A stretch of 64,000 nt of DNA from Candidatus Zixiibacteriota bacterium (lineage in GTDB: Bacteria > Zixibacteria > MSB-5A5 > GN15 > JAAZOE01): assembly GCA_030668485.1 (NCBI GenBank), contig DAOUTW010000008.1, forward strand, positions 30,957-94,956, written 5' to 3'. Of the stretch, positions 25,008-34,583 are shown piece by piece. The first letter of the stretch is position 1, and each line of letters begins with the position of its first letter. The notes beneath the pieces are model-generated. The model was given only the letters and a program-made list of their open reading frames with translations, had not been told where the DNA came from and searched no databases. Both the position numbers and the translations under genes were made by a program.

Positions 25008-25916
25008 TTATAGATTTGGCGGTAGAAAATGGAGTATCCATAGCCGCCCCTTATCATTTGTGGACGTCAACTGTGACGTATTCTCTTCCAATGTCTCACT
25101 ATTGACCCACAGAATCAACCGCCAGTATTGTGGTTCGCCATAGTACTTGATACTGAGTTCGCGCAAATTGGTAATTCCCCCTGATGTGTCTGCCGGAGTC
25201 AATGCAAGCGGCAATCCCTCTTCCTTGTAAAACTCAGTGAGCCAACTAAAGGTCACGTCATCGCCGAATCTCAGCCCCTTATTAGCCAAAGACAAAATGT
25301 GGTTATATGCTTGCTTACGATCGACATATGCGACTCTTACCCATGAACTGTCCCGGTAACGGGAGACATGCCAGATGTCCAGAACGGAGTTTGGAAGGAT
25401 CATCGTTTCGGGACTTGCGTCGCCTAAGGAAAAATAGCCTCGATCGCAATTAACAGCAGCCAAAAGCAGCCAGTATTTTTCCAGACCATATTCGGTTTTT
25501 GATATCCCGCCAAGCGTGCTGGTGTCTCTGATGACACGACTGACGACATGAACGCGTTCCGACGGTGTTTCGCCCAGAATAGTGGCGAGTATTGTCGAAT
25601 AATCTTCATCGCCTGCGATGTTTTGACTCCTTGCCAGCCAGAGGTCAAGAACGTCTGTGGAATTTGATGATTCCGATACCTGAACCCGGCCGACCTCCGA
25701 TTGCAGGGAAAAGACAATGATTACCATTCCAATCAAACAAACAATTATCCCCGGTGCGGCATTGTTTACAGTGGCTTTAATTCCGGGGCCTTGGATAGAG
25801 AAAGAACTCCGACCGGAAATTCCTCGAACGAACAAATAAACACCTAAGAGACACAGAGCGATCCCGACTGCCTCGGCGACCATCAATTGTATAAATTTGA
25901 GTTGAATGTCTCCCAC
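25008..25916 (-). CDS. Two-span membrane protein with LysM-like C terminus, unknown function
   Basis: The 302-residue protein has two N-terminal membrane segments (AVGIALCLLGVYLFV and GIIVCLIGMVIIVFSL) and a soluble domain of about 230 residues. The last 60 residues, NLRELSIKYYGEPQYWRLI ... LWILHFLP, resemble the LysM-type tail (L..IA.KYYG....W..I...N ... G..L.IP). This would suit binding to glycan or acting inside a membrane-associated complex. There is no adjacent partner. The start ATG 25916 lacks an obvious ribosome site but no better one is seen. Family unknown; the LysM call is by eye. Confidence 0.65.
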   Translation of the reverse strand: MGDIQLKFIQLMVAEAVGIALCLLGVYLFVRGISGRSSFSIQGPGIKATVNNAAPGIIVCLIGMVIIVFSLQSEVGRVQVSESSNSTDVLDLWLARSQNIAGDEDYSTILATILGETPSERVHVVSRVIRDTSTLGGISKTEYGLEKYWLLLAAVNCDRGYFSLGDASPETMILPNSVLDIWHVSRYRDSSWVRVAYVDRKQAYNHILSLANKGLRFGDDVTFSWLTEFYKEEGLPLALTPADTSGGITNLRELSIKYYGEPQYWRLILWVNSETLEENTSQLTSTNDKGRLWILHFLPPNL

Positions 25917-26163
25917 AGACTGACCCTCAAACTGACGAATATTAGACTTTGAATCTTTTTACATTATGAAAAAGCTTTCAGTTCCCGGCGCTGTTGTTAA
26001 AATATCCATAGAATCTAAAATGTCAATAGGCTTGTGGATTCTTTTGCTGCCCGGCATCCCACAAAGTACCCCGCCCAGAGTCCGCCGCGGAAAATCACCG
26101 TCTGCCGGCTTGTCTATTGGCGCACGAGGACGTACGCCAACCACCAATATATTTAGCTCATGA

Positions 26164-26215
26164 CCTGGGTCATCCACGCGATAGCAGAAAGCCGGCCTCT
26201 GCCGGCATTGGCCTG
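26164..26215 (+). repeat. CGCGACAGCC-family repeat (degenerate)
   Basis: GGGTCATCCACGCGATAGC is followed by hairpin GCCGGC-CTCT-GCCGGC. The surrounding gene-free stretch 25917-26333 also contains GTACCCCGCCC-type REP fragments (about 26068) and, nearer the next gene, AT-rich sequence likely to hold its promoter. Confidence 0.55.
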
Positions 26216-26333
26216 AAAACGGACATAAAAGTATTACCTTGCCCCAATCCTGTCCAGCACCACATATTCGATTTACTAAATAACAGTTGACGGCGCCTAT
26301 ATTCTGCAGTCATAAATATGATGGGGATGTGCA

Positions 26334-27845
26334 ATGAGGTTCTTCGAAATATCGATTCTGGCCGCGATTTTTATCACCTGTCTGTTCCTATTTGTCCGGA
26401 GGGAAAAGCGCCCCCGAATTTTGCACTATCTCCCGTCTGTCACGGTCATCCTGATGATCGTTCATTTTTTTATTGAAGGATATCGCTGGCAGATGTTCAC
26501 CGCTTATTCTGCGACTGTTATTATTTTCGTTTTGACCCTGCCTCATCTTATACAAGTAATTCGAACCGGATCACCGGTAGCGGCTCGCCGAAGATGGCCG
26601 GGGATACTGGGTGCCGTCGGTGTCCTCCTTCTTTTGGCTTATGTCGGTTTGATGAATTTTATATTTCCCATGTTTTCTCTGCCGGAGCCGTCCGGTCCTT
26701 ATTCCGTCGGAACAACCTATCTTTATTTTGTGGATACCTCGCGTGAGGATATCTTTACCGATGATCCTGACGACCTCCGGGAAATTTCGATCCAAGTCTG
26801 GTACCCGGCGGTACAGCCTGATGGGAAATCACCTATAAAGTATATGCCCCATGATGCGGCAGTTTCCTTTGCAGAATCATTCTCCCTGCCGGGATATATG
26901 ATGACCCACCTGTCTCGCATTCCTACTCATGCCTATCTCGATATCAATCTGGACACCGAAGGGGGGCCATACCCCGTTGTTTTATTCTCTCATTCGGGTC
27001 TGATGACAGGTTGTCAGGCGTTGGCCGAAGAGATGTCCAGTCATGGCTATGTCTTCCTGGCCATCGGTCATCAGCATTGGAATCCATTTACCCTTGGCGA
27101 TGACGGGGTAGTCATCCCCGGTGATCGGGATAATGCCTATCTGAAAATGATCCGGGATGAATTGCAATCGCCCGATGCCGAAAATATCAAATCGGGCATA
27201 ACCTGTGCCACCGACCATGAAACCAAACGTGGATTACAGCAGCAACTCAACGATGTTTACCCGATCAATATCAGCGATATCAGAATGTGGGCGGAAGATA
27301 TGGATTTCGTCATTGAAATCCTCGATACTCTCAACCAGGAGAATCGTTATTTCAACAAGTGGCTTGACCTCGACCGTATCGGTGTCATGGGATTTTCAAA
27401 AGGCGGTTGCGCCGCCGGTCAGTTCTGCGCCACCGATAACAGATGTCGGGCCGGTATCAATATAGATGGCTTTATGTACGGAGATATTGTCACCACCCCG
27501 CTCGAAAAGCCGTTCATGTTTATGCACAGCGAAACTTCTATCGACACCGCATTTATCAATGATTTCTTCTTCAATGAGTCGCATGCCGACGCTTATATGA
27601 TGAAAATCGATGGCGCTCGGCACCCCAATTTCGGTGACCTTTCACTTTTCGGCGGCATCCTGAAGTTGTATGAGACTCTCGGTCCAATCGATGGCGAACG
27701 CTGCGTTGACATCCAAAATGAATATGTGTTGGCCTTCTTTGATAAGTATCTGAAAGACAAGACATACATTCTTCTTGATGGGCCGTCCGATAAATTTCCC
27801 GAGGTCGATTTTCGTTACCGCCGGGGCGCAAAATCTTCAGAGTAA
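26334..27845 (+). CDS. Membrane-anchored PAF-acetylhydrolase-like lipase/esterase
   Basis: Four hydrophobic segments within about the first 120 residues precede a large alpha/beta-hydrolase domain of the platelet-activating-factor acetylhydrolase (isoform II-like) type. It has ISIQVWYPAVQ near the start of the domain, GPYPVVLFSHSGL before the oxyanion region, the nucleophile elbow GFSKGG near residue 352, and a late His in GARHPNFGD. At 503 residues it matches bacterial members that carry N-terminal membrane helices. It presumably cleaves short or oxidised acyl chains from lipids or small esters on the periplasmic side. It is a single-gene unit flanked by repeats. Confidence 0.87.
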   Translation: MRFFEISILAAIFITCLFLFVRREKRPRILHYLPSVTVILMIVHFFIEGYRWQMFTAYSATVIIFVLTLPHLIQVIRTGSPVAARRRWPGILGAVGVLLLLAYVGLMNFIFPMFSLPEPSGPYSVGTTYLYFVDTSREDIFTDDPDDLREISIQVWYPAVQPDGKSPIKYMPHDAAVSFAESFSLPGYMMTHLSRIPTHAYLDINLDTEGGPYPVVLFSHSGLMTGCQALAEEMSSHGYVFLAIGHQHWNPFTLGDDGVVIPGDRDNAYLKMIRDELQSPDAENIKSGITCATDHETKRGLQQQLNDVYPINISDIRMWAEDMDFVIEILDTLNQENRYFNKWLDLDRIGVMGFSKGGCAAGQFCATDNRCRAGINIDGFMYGDIVTTPLEKPFMFMHSETSIDTAFINDFFFNESHADAYMMKIDGARHPNFGDLSLFGGILKLYETLGPIDGERCVDIQNEYVLAFFDKYLKDKTYILLDGPSDKFPEVDFRYRRGAKSSE

Positions 27846-27944
27846 TTGATCCGGTGAAAATCTGATGAATTACCTTGCGTTACCTATGGCTTTTCCATGG
27901 GTGGGGTACGAAGTTTTCAGTGCCCCTCCAATGCCCATAATTAG

Positions 27945-28100
27945 TCGTGATGTGTAAGGCAGATGTCCTCATCTGCCTGGCCGCAGTTGACAGCCCGCCA
28001 AAACAGCTTGTATCATCCACGCGCCTTAATTATATTGAAATGAACGGCACATTACTGCTTTCGATCGAGTTCGGGAATTTCCTTTGAGGAGGGTTTCTCC
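27945..28100 (+). repeat. Duplicated leader region, copy A
   Basis: Nearly identical to 29421-29576, including GTGATGTGTAAGGCAGATGTC, a REP-like hairpin AGGCAGATG-TC-CTCATCTGCCT + GGCC, and the ribosome site GAGGAGGG. The identity continues into the coding sequence of the following gene. Confidence 0.85.
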
Positions 28101-29411
28101 ATGTTTTCCAAATCGCTTATAACTTTGACATTATTTTTTGCGATATCATTGATGATCAGCTTCAGTGAGTCGGTTCGTTCCGGCAATAATGAATACCCAA
28201 TGGACTGGCCGCAGGTTATATATACTTCAGATTTCAACAATGACCTGTCTTCTGACCTGGCAGTCGTATCCGGGCTGAACAATAGCGCGATACTGCTCAA
28301 CAACGGCAGCGGAGATTTTACAAATCTCGGATCGTCCTATACCGGAACCATGCAGAGAGATATTGACGGCGCCGATTTCGATGGCGATGGTAATCTCGAC
28401 CTGGCCTTTGCCCTCTGGAACTTCGACTATGTGGCGGTCCGTGCCGGCAATGGTGACGGGACATTTCAAAGCCCGGTTTTGTACACTCTCGAAGGCGACC
28501 TTTCCCGCCCGCCGGGATTATGCATCGCCGATTTCGACGGCGATGACGATGACGATATCATTGTGACAGAAAACTATTATCATGTTGCCCGATTTCTGTC
28601 CAACGACGGCGACGGCACGTTTACGGTCGGACCATCCTATGCGACCGGGTTCTCACCCTGGGGAATCGCCGCCGCGGATTTGGATGGAGACGATGACATA
28701 GACCTGGCCGTGGCGCTCACCGGCGGAGATATGAGCATTATGCTTAATAACGGTGATGGCTCCTTCGCTTCCCCCGTCGGCTATCCCGGAGGGGGTGGTT
28801 CGAATTGGATCGTTGCAGCGAATCTGGACGGGGATACCGATATAGATGTGGTCATGACGACAGCCAACACCGATAGCATCGCCGTTTATTTGAATCATTC
28901 AAACGGCACCTTTGCACCTGCGACTATGTATCAAGCGGATTCACATCCCAAAAGCATAATAGCCGCCGACCTTGACGATGACGGCGACCAGGAAATCATA
29001 ACCGGCAACCTGGGAGCCGGTAACATTTCGATCTTTTATAATCCGGGTAGCGGAAATCTAATGCCGGCCTTAAATTACAATGTCGGCCATGGTCCGTGGG
29101 GGATTGCGGGCGATGATTTCGATGACGACGGGGACACCGATCTGGCCGTGACGTTATCCGAAGACAACATGGTTCGCATCCTGCAAAACGACGGTACCGG
29201 TACGTTGTATATCTGCGGCGACGCCAATGGCGACGGCACCGTCAATGTCGCCGATGCGGTTTATCTCATCAGTTATATATTTAAAGGCGGCCCCCCTCCC
29301 TACTCCATGGAGGCTGCCGATGCCAATGCCGATGGTGACGTCAATGTTGGGGATGTTGTCTACGTGATTGCCTACGTTTTCAGCGGCGGCCCCGCCCCCC
29401 AATGCCCCTGA
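28101..29411 (+). CDS. Secreted FG-GAP/VCBS-repeat protein with C-terminal dockerin
   Basis: A signal peptide (SLITLTLFFAISLMISFSES) is followed by about six FG-GAP/VCBS-type repeats of 50-60 residues, each with a calcium-binding D-x-D-x-D-G-x-x-D loop (ADFDGDGNLDLAFA, ADLDGDDDIDLAVA). They probably build a beta-propeller. The last 65 residues are a type I dockerin: two Ca loops GDANGDGTVNVADAVYLIS and ADANADGDVNVGDVVYVIA, each followed by the FxGGPxP signature. The ATG follows GAGGAGGG. Surface adhesion or assembly into a dockerin-cohesin complex is inferred from the family. The 5' third is duplicated in the next gene. Confidence 0.9.
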   Translation: MFSKSLITLTLFFAISLMISFSESVRSGNNEYPMDWPQVIYTSDFNNDLSSDLAVVSGLNNSAILLNNGSGDFTNLGSSYTGTMQRDIDGADFDGDGNLDLAFALWNFDYVAVRAGNGDGTFQSPVLYTLEGDLSRPPGLCIADFDGDDDDDIIVTENYYHVARFLSNDGDGTFTVGPSYATGFSPWGIAAADLDGDDDIDLAVALTGGDMSIMLNNGDGSFASPVGYPGGGGSNWIVAANLDGDTDIDVVMTTANTDSIAVYLNHSNGTFAPATMYQADSHPKSIIAADLDDDGDQEIITGNLGAGNISIFYNPGSGNLMPALNYNVGHGPWGIAGDDFDDDGDTDLAVTLSEDNMVRILQNDGTGTLYICGDANGDGTVNVADAVYLISYIFKGGPPPYSMEAADANADGDVNVGDVVYVIAYVFSGGPAPQCP

Positions 29412-29420
29412 TTAATTATT

Positions 29421-29576
29421 CGTGATGTGTAAGGCAGATGTCCTCATCTGCCTGGCCGCAGTTGACAGCCCGCCAAAACAGATCGTATCATCCACGCGCC
29501 ATAATTATATTGAAATGAACGGCACATTACTGCTTTCGATTGAGTTCGGGAATTTCCCTTTGAGGAGGGTTTCGCC
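29421..29576 (+). repeat. Duplicated leader region, copy B
   Basis: Copy of 27945-28100 placed directly after the stop of the first FG-GAP gene, with only a few mismatches in about 155 nt. Confidence 0.85.
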
Positions 29577-30248
29577 ATGTTTTCCAAATCGCTTATAACT
29601 TTGACATTATTTTTCGCGATATCATTGATGATCAGCTTCAGTGAGTCGGTTCGTTCCGGCAATAATGAATACCCAATGGACTGGCCGCAGGTTATATATA
29701 CTTCGGATCTAGATAATGATTTGTCTCTCGATCTGGCGGTCGTTTCCGATCTGAATAATTCCGCGATACTGCTCAACGACGGCGGCGGAGATTTTACAAA
29801 TATCGGGGCCTCTTATACCGGTACCATGCAGAGAGATATTGACGGCGCCGATTTCGATGGCGACGGCGCGCTTGACATCGCGGTCAACAACCTGCTCGAT
29901 TCCAAGGTGGAAGTCTTTATCAATAAGAGCCCGTCCGATGTCGATGACGATATGCCCGCAGGCCTACCGGTCACGTATAACATGTCGCAGAACTATCCTA
30001 ATCCGTTCAACCCGTCGACGACGATTAAATACAGCCTCGATAAACGGTCTCCGGTTCGAATAACGGTTTACAATCTTCTGGGACAATATATCAAAACACT
30101 GTCCGATGAGGTTAAGAATGCCGGAACCTATTATGTCAGATGGGATGGCACTGACTGGAAAGGACAGCCGGCTTCGAGCGGTATCTATTTCTATCATCTC
30201 GATGCCGGTGGTATCATCGAGACGAAGAAGATGATGCTGTTGAAGTAA
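29577..30248 (+). CDS. Short secreted protein: duplicated FG-GAP N terminus joined to a FlgD/Por-type C-terminal tail
   Basis: The first 43 residues are identical to the preceding gene; the next 60 are about 80% identical up to one FG-GAP loop (FDGDGALDIAV). Then the protein switches to a C-terminal sorting domain: SQNYPNPFNPSTTIKYSL, ITVYNLLGQYIKTL and ASSGIYFYHL, ending in KKMMLLK. This is the FlgD-like/type A Por_Secre_tail family used by type IX secretion or related systems. With 223 residues it looks like a shortened gene formed by recombination between a dockerin-type and a Por-tail-type gene. It has its own ribosome site and no frameshift, so it may be functional. Confidence 0.85.
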   Translation: MFSKSLITLTLFFAISLMISFSESVRSGNNEYPMDWPQVIYTSDLDNDLSLDLAVVSDLNNSAILLNDGGGDFTNIGASYTGTMQRDIDGADFDGDGALDIAVNNLLDSKVEVFINKSPSDVDDDMPAGLPVTYNMSQNYPNPFNPSTTIKYSLDKRSPVRITVYNLLGQYIKTLSDEVKNAGTYYVRWDGTDWKGQPASSGIYFYHLDAGGIIETKKMMLLK

Positions 30249-30274
30249 GATTAATGTCGGGTTATTCCTAATTT

Positions 30275-30305
30275 TTTCCCGGGAGCTCTGCGCTCCCGGG
30301 AAAAT
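30275..30305 (+). terminator. Stem-loop after the Por-tail gene
   Basis: TTTTCCCGGGAGC pairs with GCTCCCGGGAAAA (13 bp, perfect) around TCTGC, followed by a short TTT. Symmetric A/T ends would let it act in either direction. Confidence 0.55.
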
Positions 30306-30379
30306 TTCATGGTTGCCACGCAGTATTATGTGCCAAACAATTTTGATAACGCTCTGAGATTTATTCCAGAACAAACGGC

Positions 30380-30408
30380 TTGACAATCATGATGAAAATA
30401 GGTATAAT
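30380..30408 (+). promoter_or_regulatory. Consensus sigma70-type promoter of the lipoprotein gene
   Basis: TTGACA, a 17-nt spacer and TATAAT: an exact match to both consensus hexamers, 65 nt upstream of the start codon. Confidence 0.85.
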
Positions 30409-30472
30409 TCAATTCAATCTTTGATTTTTCTCCAAGGGACAATAAACATCTTATCGAGGAGGTAATTTACCT

Positions 30473-32398
30473 ATGAAAAAATTGTTTTTCATGCTAATGA
30501 TTATCGCTGTTGTTATATGGGCAGGCTGTGGGGACGAGGAAAACATAACCAACAACTATTTGGAATCGGATCTCGGTTCCATCATTGGGCGTGTCGTTCC
30601 TGCCGAAGAGGGGATTGAAGTCGCTGCCTGGCAGGCAATTGAGATAAAAAAGAGTTATACAGACGACGCCGGATATTTCGCGATTACCGATATTGAACCC
30701 GGACTCTATGAAATCAGAATAACAACGCCAGGGGGACGTCACAGGACAATTATTGATATCAAGGTATCCAGCGGACAAACCACCTCATTAGATGCCGTCG
30801 GAATAGATGCCGTTCCCGGACCACTGGTATCATTCTCTCCCTGTGAAGGTTGTGTACCTAAATCGACGTACGGTCTGTATATTTCCTTCACGAGCCATGT
30901 GGAAGTAGATATGAATTCCCTTAGTTCGGCAGTTGAGATACAACCAGCCACGGATGGTCAGTGGATAATTGAACAAATCTACGGTCCCGATATATACAAA
31001 TTCATCCCGGCCAATCCGTTGAGAACAAATACCGAATACCAGGTCGCTATTGGTCCCAATTTACGTTTTCAAAACGGCGAAGACTGGGGCGACAGTCTCA
31101 GTTTTTCTTTTACTACCGATGAAATGTGCATGCGAAACGTAGTCTGGAACCAATATTCGGCCCCCAATTCAATTCTTTCTACCTTCACCGGAAATCTCGT
31201 CAAATTTTATTTTTCCGGATGCCTGAACGAATCTTCCATACAAAATGCCGTTGATATCGATCCTTCGATTTCGCATACGATTATTTTCGATCCGGAAACC
31301 GACAATTTTGATCTATATGTGGATGGAGGCCTGACCAGCGGAGTTGATTATGCCATTACTCTCGATACCACTCTGGTAGATATATATGGTATTCCGATTG
31401 AGTCTTCGGTCATCTCGCATTTCTCAACCCTTCCTTTTGAAGCTACTGAAAAATACTACCCGTCCGGTTTCTACAATATCCCACCGCGACTTGACAATAA
31501 TCTTGTTTCTTATCGATACCGGGTGCCTATCGATACTACCTCTGCGTATTCGGCCATCACCATCGACCCTCCGGTACCGTTCGACATAAGAGTCAATGCC
31601 GGGTATTCCGATTATAGTCTGTACGTCTCACCGACCGGCCAGCTGAAACCGGCCACTGAATACACTATGATAATAGGCGAAAGCCTGGCAGCGGTCGATG
31701 GTGCCGTGACGGGAGAGGGCGATACTCTGTCTTTCATGGTGCAGTCGCTTACAATAACCCAGTATGGTATTAGAAGTGGTTATTCCAGTCTTGATACCAT
31801 TGTGGATCCCGGCACGAGTTTTGGCTGCAATATTTATCTGAATGCTGATATCAATATCGACTCGTTCAATATCGCTACGTCTATCGACCCACCTATGAAT
31901 GGTTTTTGGTATAAGGGATACAGTGGCTATTCTTCCCCTTATACGGAATACATGCAGTTCTTTTCCACAAGTCCCAACCTGCTTGAACCCAATGATACCA
32001 TTACCATATCCATTAATGGTTCAATAGGTCTGGCAGATGAGATCGGCTTGGGCGAAGATGTCGTTTTACGCCTGTATACCGAGCCTGTGCGGATAACATC
32101 TATGCTACCCAGCCAGGGTAGTCAAAATGTCTCTTATTATTCGAGTGTGCAAATAGATTTCAATGCACCCATGGACACCGTTCTTACTGAAGCGGCTTTC
32201 AGTATTACCACATGGGATGGCGACCCCGTACCCGGTACATTTTACTGGTATAACAATTACAGGGAGTTCAATTTCAATCCAACCGGCTATTTTATACGCG
32301 GCGAAACTTACAAAGCCTATCTTGACACCACCGCGCGCAGTACTACCGGACATCGGTTGGAAAGTCCCGGTTATACTTTCTTTAGGGTTAGCAATTAA
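30473..32398 (+). CDS. Large lipoprotein with Ig-like (SbsA/Big_5) domains
   Basis: The N terminus is a lipoprotein signal with lipobox IWAGC (Cys at about residue 19). A carboxypeptidase-regulatory-like beta-sandwich (GSIIGRVVPAEEG ... SYTDDAGYFAITDIEPGLYEIRI) follows. The rest is about five SbsA Ig-like domains, recognisable by F.P..G.......I.I.F...MD....AF.I....G.V.G-type blocks, clearest in QGSQNVSYYSSVQIDFNAPM. At 641 residues it is a typical surface-exposed cell-envelope lipoprotein of this group. The ATG follows GAGGAGGT. Driven by a consensus promoter and closed by a strong terminator, it forms its own transcription unit. Binding partner unknown. Confidence 0.85.
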   Translation: MKKLFFMLMIIAVVIWAGCGDEENITNNYLESDLGSIIGRVVPAEEGIEVAAWQAIEIKKSYTDDAGYFAITDIEPGLYEIRITTPGGRHRTIIDIKVSSGQTTSLDAVGIDAVPGPLVSFSPCEGCVPKSTYGLYISFTSHVEVDMNSLSSAVEIQPATDGQWIIEQIYGPDIYKFIPANPLRTNTEYQVAIGPNLRFQNGEDWGDSLSFSFTTDEMCMRNVVWNQYSAPNSILSTFTGNLVKFYFSGCLNESSIQNAVDIDPSISHTIIFDPETDNFDLYVDGGLTSGVDYAITLDTTLVDIYGIPIESSVISHFSTLPFEATEKYYPSGFYNIPPRLDNNLVSYRYRVPIDTTSAYSAITIDPPVPFDIRVNAGYSDYSLYVSPTGQLKPATEYTMIIGESLAAVDGAVTGEGDTLSFMVQSLTITQYGIRSGYSSLDTIVDPGTSFGCNIYLNADINIDSFNIATSIDPPMNGFWYKGYSGYSSPYTEYMQFFSTSPNLLEPNDTITISINGSIGLADEIGLGEDVVLRLYTEPVRITSMLPSQGSQNVSYYSSVQIDFNAPMDTVLTEAAFSITTWDGDPVPGTFYWYNNYREFNFNPTGYFIRGETYKAYLDTTARSTTGHRLESPGYTFFRVSN

Positions 32399-32464
32399 GG
32401 TATCTCTGCAAAATTTGTGATAATTTTTGTTGAGGAGAACACGCGATAAATCAAACTCCGGATC

Positions 32465-32499
32465 GGGCAGCCCGCGGAGGCAGGCTGCCCCTTTTTTAT
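32465..32499 (+). terminator. Rho-independent terminator
   Basis: GGGCAGCC/GGCTGCCC stem followed by CTTTTTTATT, just after the lipoprotein gene. Confidence 0.85.
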
Positions 32500-32627
32500 T
32501 CTCGGATGCCTTGCCTCTCGACGGGGAACTCAGTACTCTGTAATGACGTCGTCAGGAATGGGTTCCTGACACCGCAACGACTCCAATGTCAGGTTTCCTG
32601 CCACAAACGCGGTGAACCCAATCTGCC

Positions 32628-34016
32628 CTACATCCTCTCAGGCACCTCATCATACGGCGTAAACCCCCGGACCCCTTTATGAAGATAGGCATACGGTTTA
32701 TGAAATGCCGGGTCGTCATGGATTTGCTTTAACAACTGATCACGAAACTCCGGCGCCGCCAGATGTGCGATACCGACCGCATGCTCACCCAGACTCAGCT
32801 TGCGGGGATCGAACGCCCCCTGTTCGGTGACAATAATTACCTGATCGGCCGGGATGGCGGTCGTGGTTATCCCCGCCGGGCAGCAGTCGACGATTTTTGA
32901 TATCCCGTCTTTGGTTTTCGATTTCAAAGCGATAATGGCAATCCCGTCTTTGGCGTACTGCGTCCCCCGGATGAAATCGCTCTGCCCGCCAATGCCACTG
33001 TAAATACTTCGAGCATCGAGGGAATCGGCCCAGATGTTGCCGTGCAGATCGACGCCGATGGCGCCGTTGATGGTAACCATTTTGGGCATTTCGGCGATTT
33101 CAAAAACACTGTTGGTATAATTGCACGGGCGGCTCTGCACCGAGCTGTTGTAATTATACCAGTCGTAGTTTTCCTGTTTGGAGGCGAGAAATATCGATGA
33201 TACGGCGAAATTGACCGGCCGTTTCCACCGATTGGTAACTATCCCCTGCTTTACAAGTTTGATCATCGCATCGGTAAAAAGCTCGGTATGGATCGCCAGG
33301 TCGCCAACCCCTTTGCGAATGATCGCATCGGTGACCGCTTCCGGCACCTCGCCGAGACCATACTGCAAAGTCGAACCTGGTTCGCTTCCGGTGCCATCCT
33401 CAATAAATAATGAGGCGATAATCTCGCCGATGCGCAGCGCGGTTCCATCGGGCTCGTGTACCGGGCTGGTTGGTAACGGGTAATCGGTATCATAGAGATA
33501 ATCGATATAACTTTCCGGGATGGTCGTCCCCAGCACAAACGGCATCCTGGCATTTCGCTCGGCAATTACGATACCATTATTGCGCCGCACCGACCGGATC
33601 GCCGCCATAACTGCCTCAACCGTCGTCCCCAGGCTATAATTGCCACCCGGATCGGGACCGCTGACACTGATGATGGCGACATTGGGACCGCCTTCCATCA
33701 TGGCATATTTGGGTATCTCCGACAGATGCATCGGATGATATTTGGCCCACCCTTTATTCACCGCCTCACGGGTCAGATAGCTGTTGAAAATGACCCGATG
33801 GGTCAAATCCTGACATCGCTCTTCCGAATAAAGCGGCTTGAGGCGTTCCCCCAGAGGCAGGACGCAGTAGAGAGCGACATGCCTGATGGATAAATCTTTG
33901 GCCAGTTGCTCCAGCAGGTCCTGGGGTGTGGCGGCGTTCCCCGATGTATAGATGACGCTTCCCGGTTTAAGTACCCGGTTATTTATAACTTCTTCCGGAT
34001 GTTTGACAATCTTCAT
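32628..34016 (-). CDS. Acetyl-CoA hydrolase/transferase family CoA-transferase (4-hydroxybutyrate CoA-transferase-like)
   Basis: The protein belongs to the AcCoA hydrolase/transferase family. It has ISVSGPDPGGNYSLG in the N-terminal domain, then GLGEVPEAV and LAIHTELFTDAMIKLVKQG, whose Glu in HTELFTD is the expected catalytic residue. The C-terminal GGQSDFIRGTQYAKDG and AVGIAHLAAPEFRDQLL blocks complete the fold. Length 462 residues is normal. The ATG 34016 follows GAGG and is preferred over the track's TTG two codons earlier. It transfers CoA between acetate and another acid such as 4-hydroxybutyrate, butyrate or propionate; the exact acid is not determinable. No adjacent pathway gene. Confidence 0.88.
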   Translation of the reverse strand: MKIVKHPEEVINNRVLKPGSVIYTSGNAATPQDLLEQLAKDLSIRHVALYCVLPLGERLKPLYSEERCQDLTHRVIFNSYLTREAVNKGWAKYHPMHLSEIPKYAMMEGGPNVAIISVSGPDPGGNYSLGTTVEAVMAAIRSVRRNNGIVIAERNARMPFVLGTTIPESYIDYLYDTDYPLPTSPVHEPDGTALRIGEIIASLFIEDGTGSEPGSTLQYGLGEVPEAVTDAIIRKGVGDLAIHTELFTDAMIKLVKQGIVTNRWKRPVNFAVSSIFLASKQENYDWYNYNSSVQSRPCNYTNSVFEIAEMPKMVTINGAIGVDLHGNIWADSLDARSIYSGIGGQSDFIRGTQYAKDGIAIIALKSKTKDGISKIVDCCPAGITTTAIPADQVIIVTEQGAFDPRKLSLGEHAVGIAHLAAPEFRDQLLKQIHDDPAFHKPYAYLHKGVRGFTPYDEVPERM

Positions 34017-34208
34017 AACCAATCCTCAAAATTCCCGCGATGCGGTATCGTTTATCTTAACTTCGAGCGAATACATAATCAATTTCCGCCAAAGAGTCCA
34101 TGTATTTATATTATCAAAGTGATCATTGAGGCGTCAAATTGCTGGTTTTTCCGGAGTTGCTCGTTATATTGGTATCAAGTTGAAATTCAAAACAGACAGG
34201 ATTATAAT

Positions 34209-34583
34209 TTGGGATTTTTCAAAAATATATTCAACCGGCCCCCCAAACCGGGTAAACCGCGTCCGGTGACCGACGCCACGTTCGATCAGGAAGTCCTCAA
34301 TTCCGATGTGCCGGTCGTGATCGATTTTTGGTCGCCGACCTGCCGACCCTGCCAGGTGATGGCAGGGCTCCTAAACGAGATCGGACCCGATTTTGCCGGG
34401 CGGGTTAATATTTTCAAGTTGAATGTCGCTCAGAATCCGGAGACGGCGGCACGATTTGAGATCAGAAGCGTGCCGACGCTGGTATTTATAATTGGCGAAA
34501 CGGTGGTCGATACGGTTGTGGGATTATTACCGCTGATGCCGTTGACGCAAAAGCTGGAAGATCTGGCGCGGAAGCGCCGGTAA
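34209..34583 (+). CDS. Thioredoxin-like protein
   Basis: The thioredoxin fold is clear: TFDQEVLNSDVPVVIDFWSP, redox motif CRPC at about residues 45-48, the Asn-Val strand FKLNVAQNPETAARF and cis-Pro in RSVPTLVFI. The motif is C-R-P-C instead of the C-G-P-C of Trx1. TTG 34209 with AGGA upstream gives a 124-residue protein with a short basic N-terminal stretch (FFKNIFNRPPKPGKPR); the long track ORF from 33906 is out of character. The last 70 nt of this gene and the end of the convergent DUF1858 gene are duplicated around a transposase element directly downstream. Confidence 0.87.
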   Translation: MGFFKNIFNRPPKPGKPRPVTDATFDQEVLNSDVPVVIDFWSPTCRPCQVMAGLLNEIGPDFAGRVNIFKLNVAQNPETAARFEIRSVPTLVFIIGETVVDTVVGLLPLMPLTQKLEDLARKRR

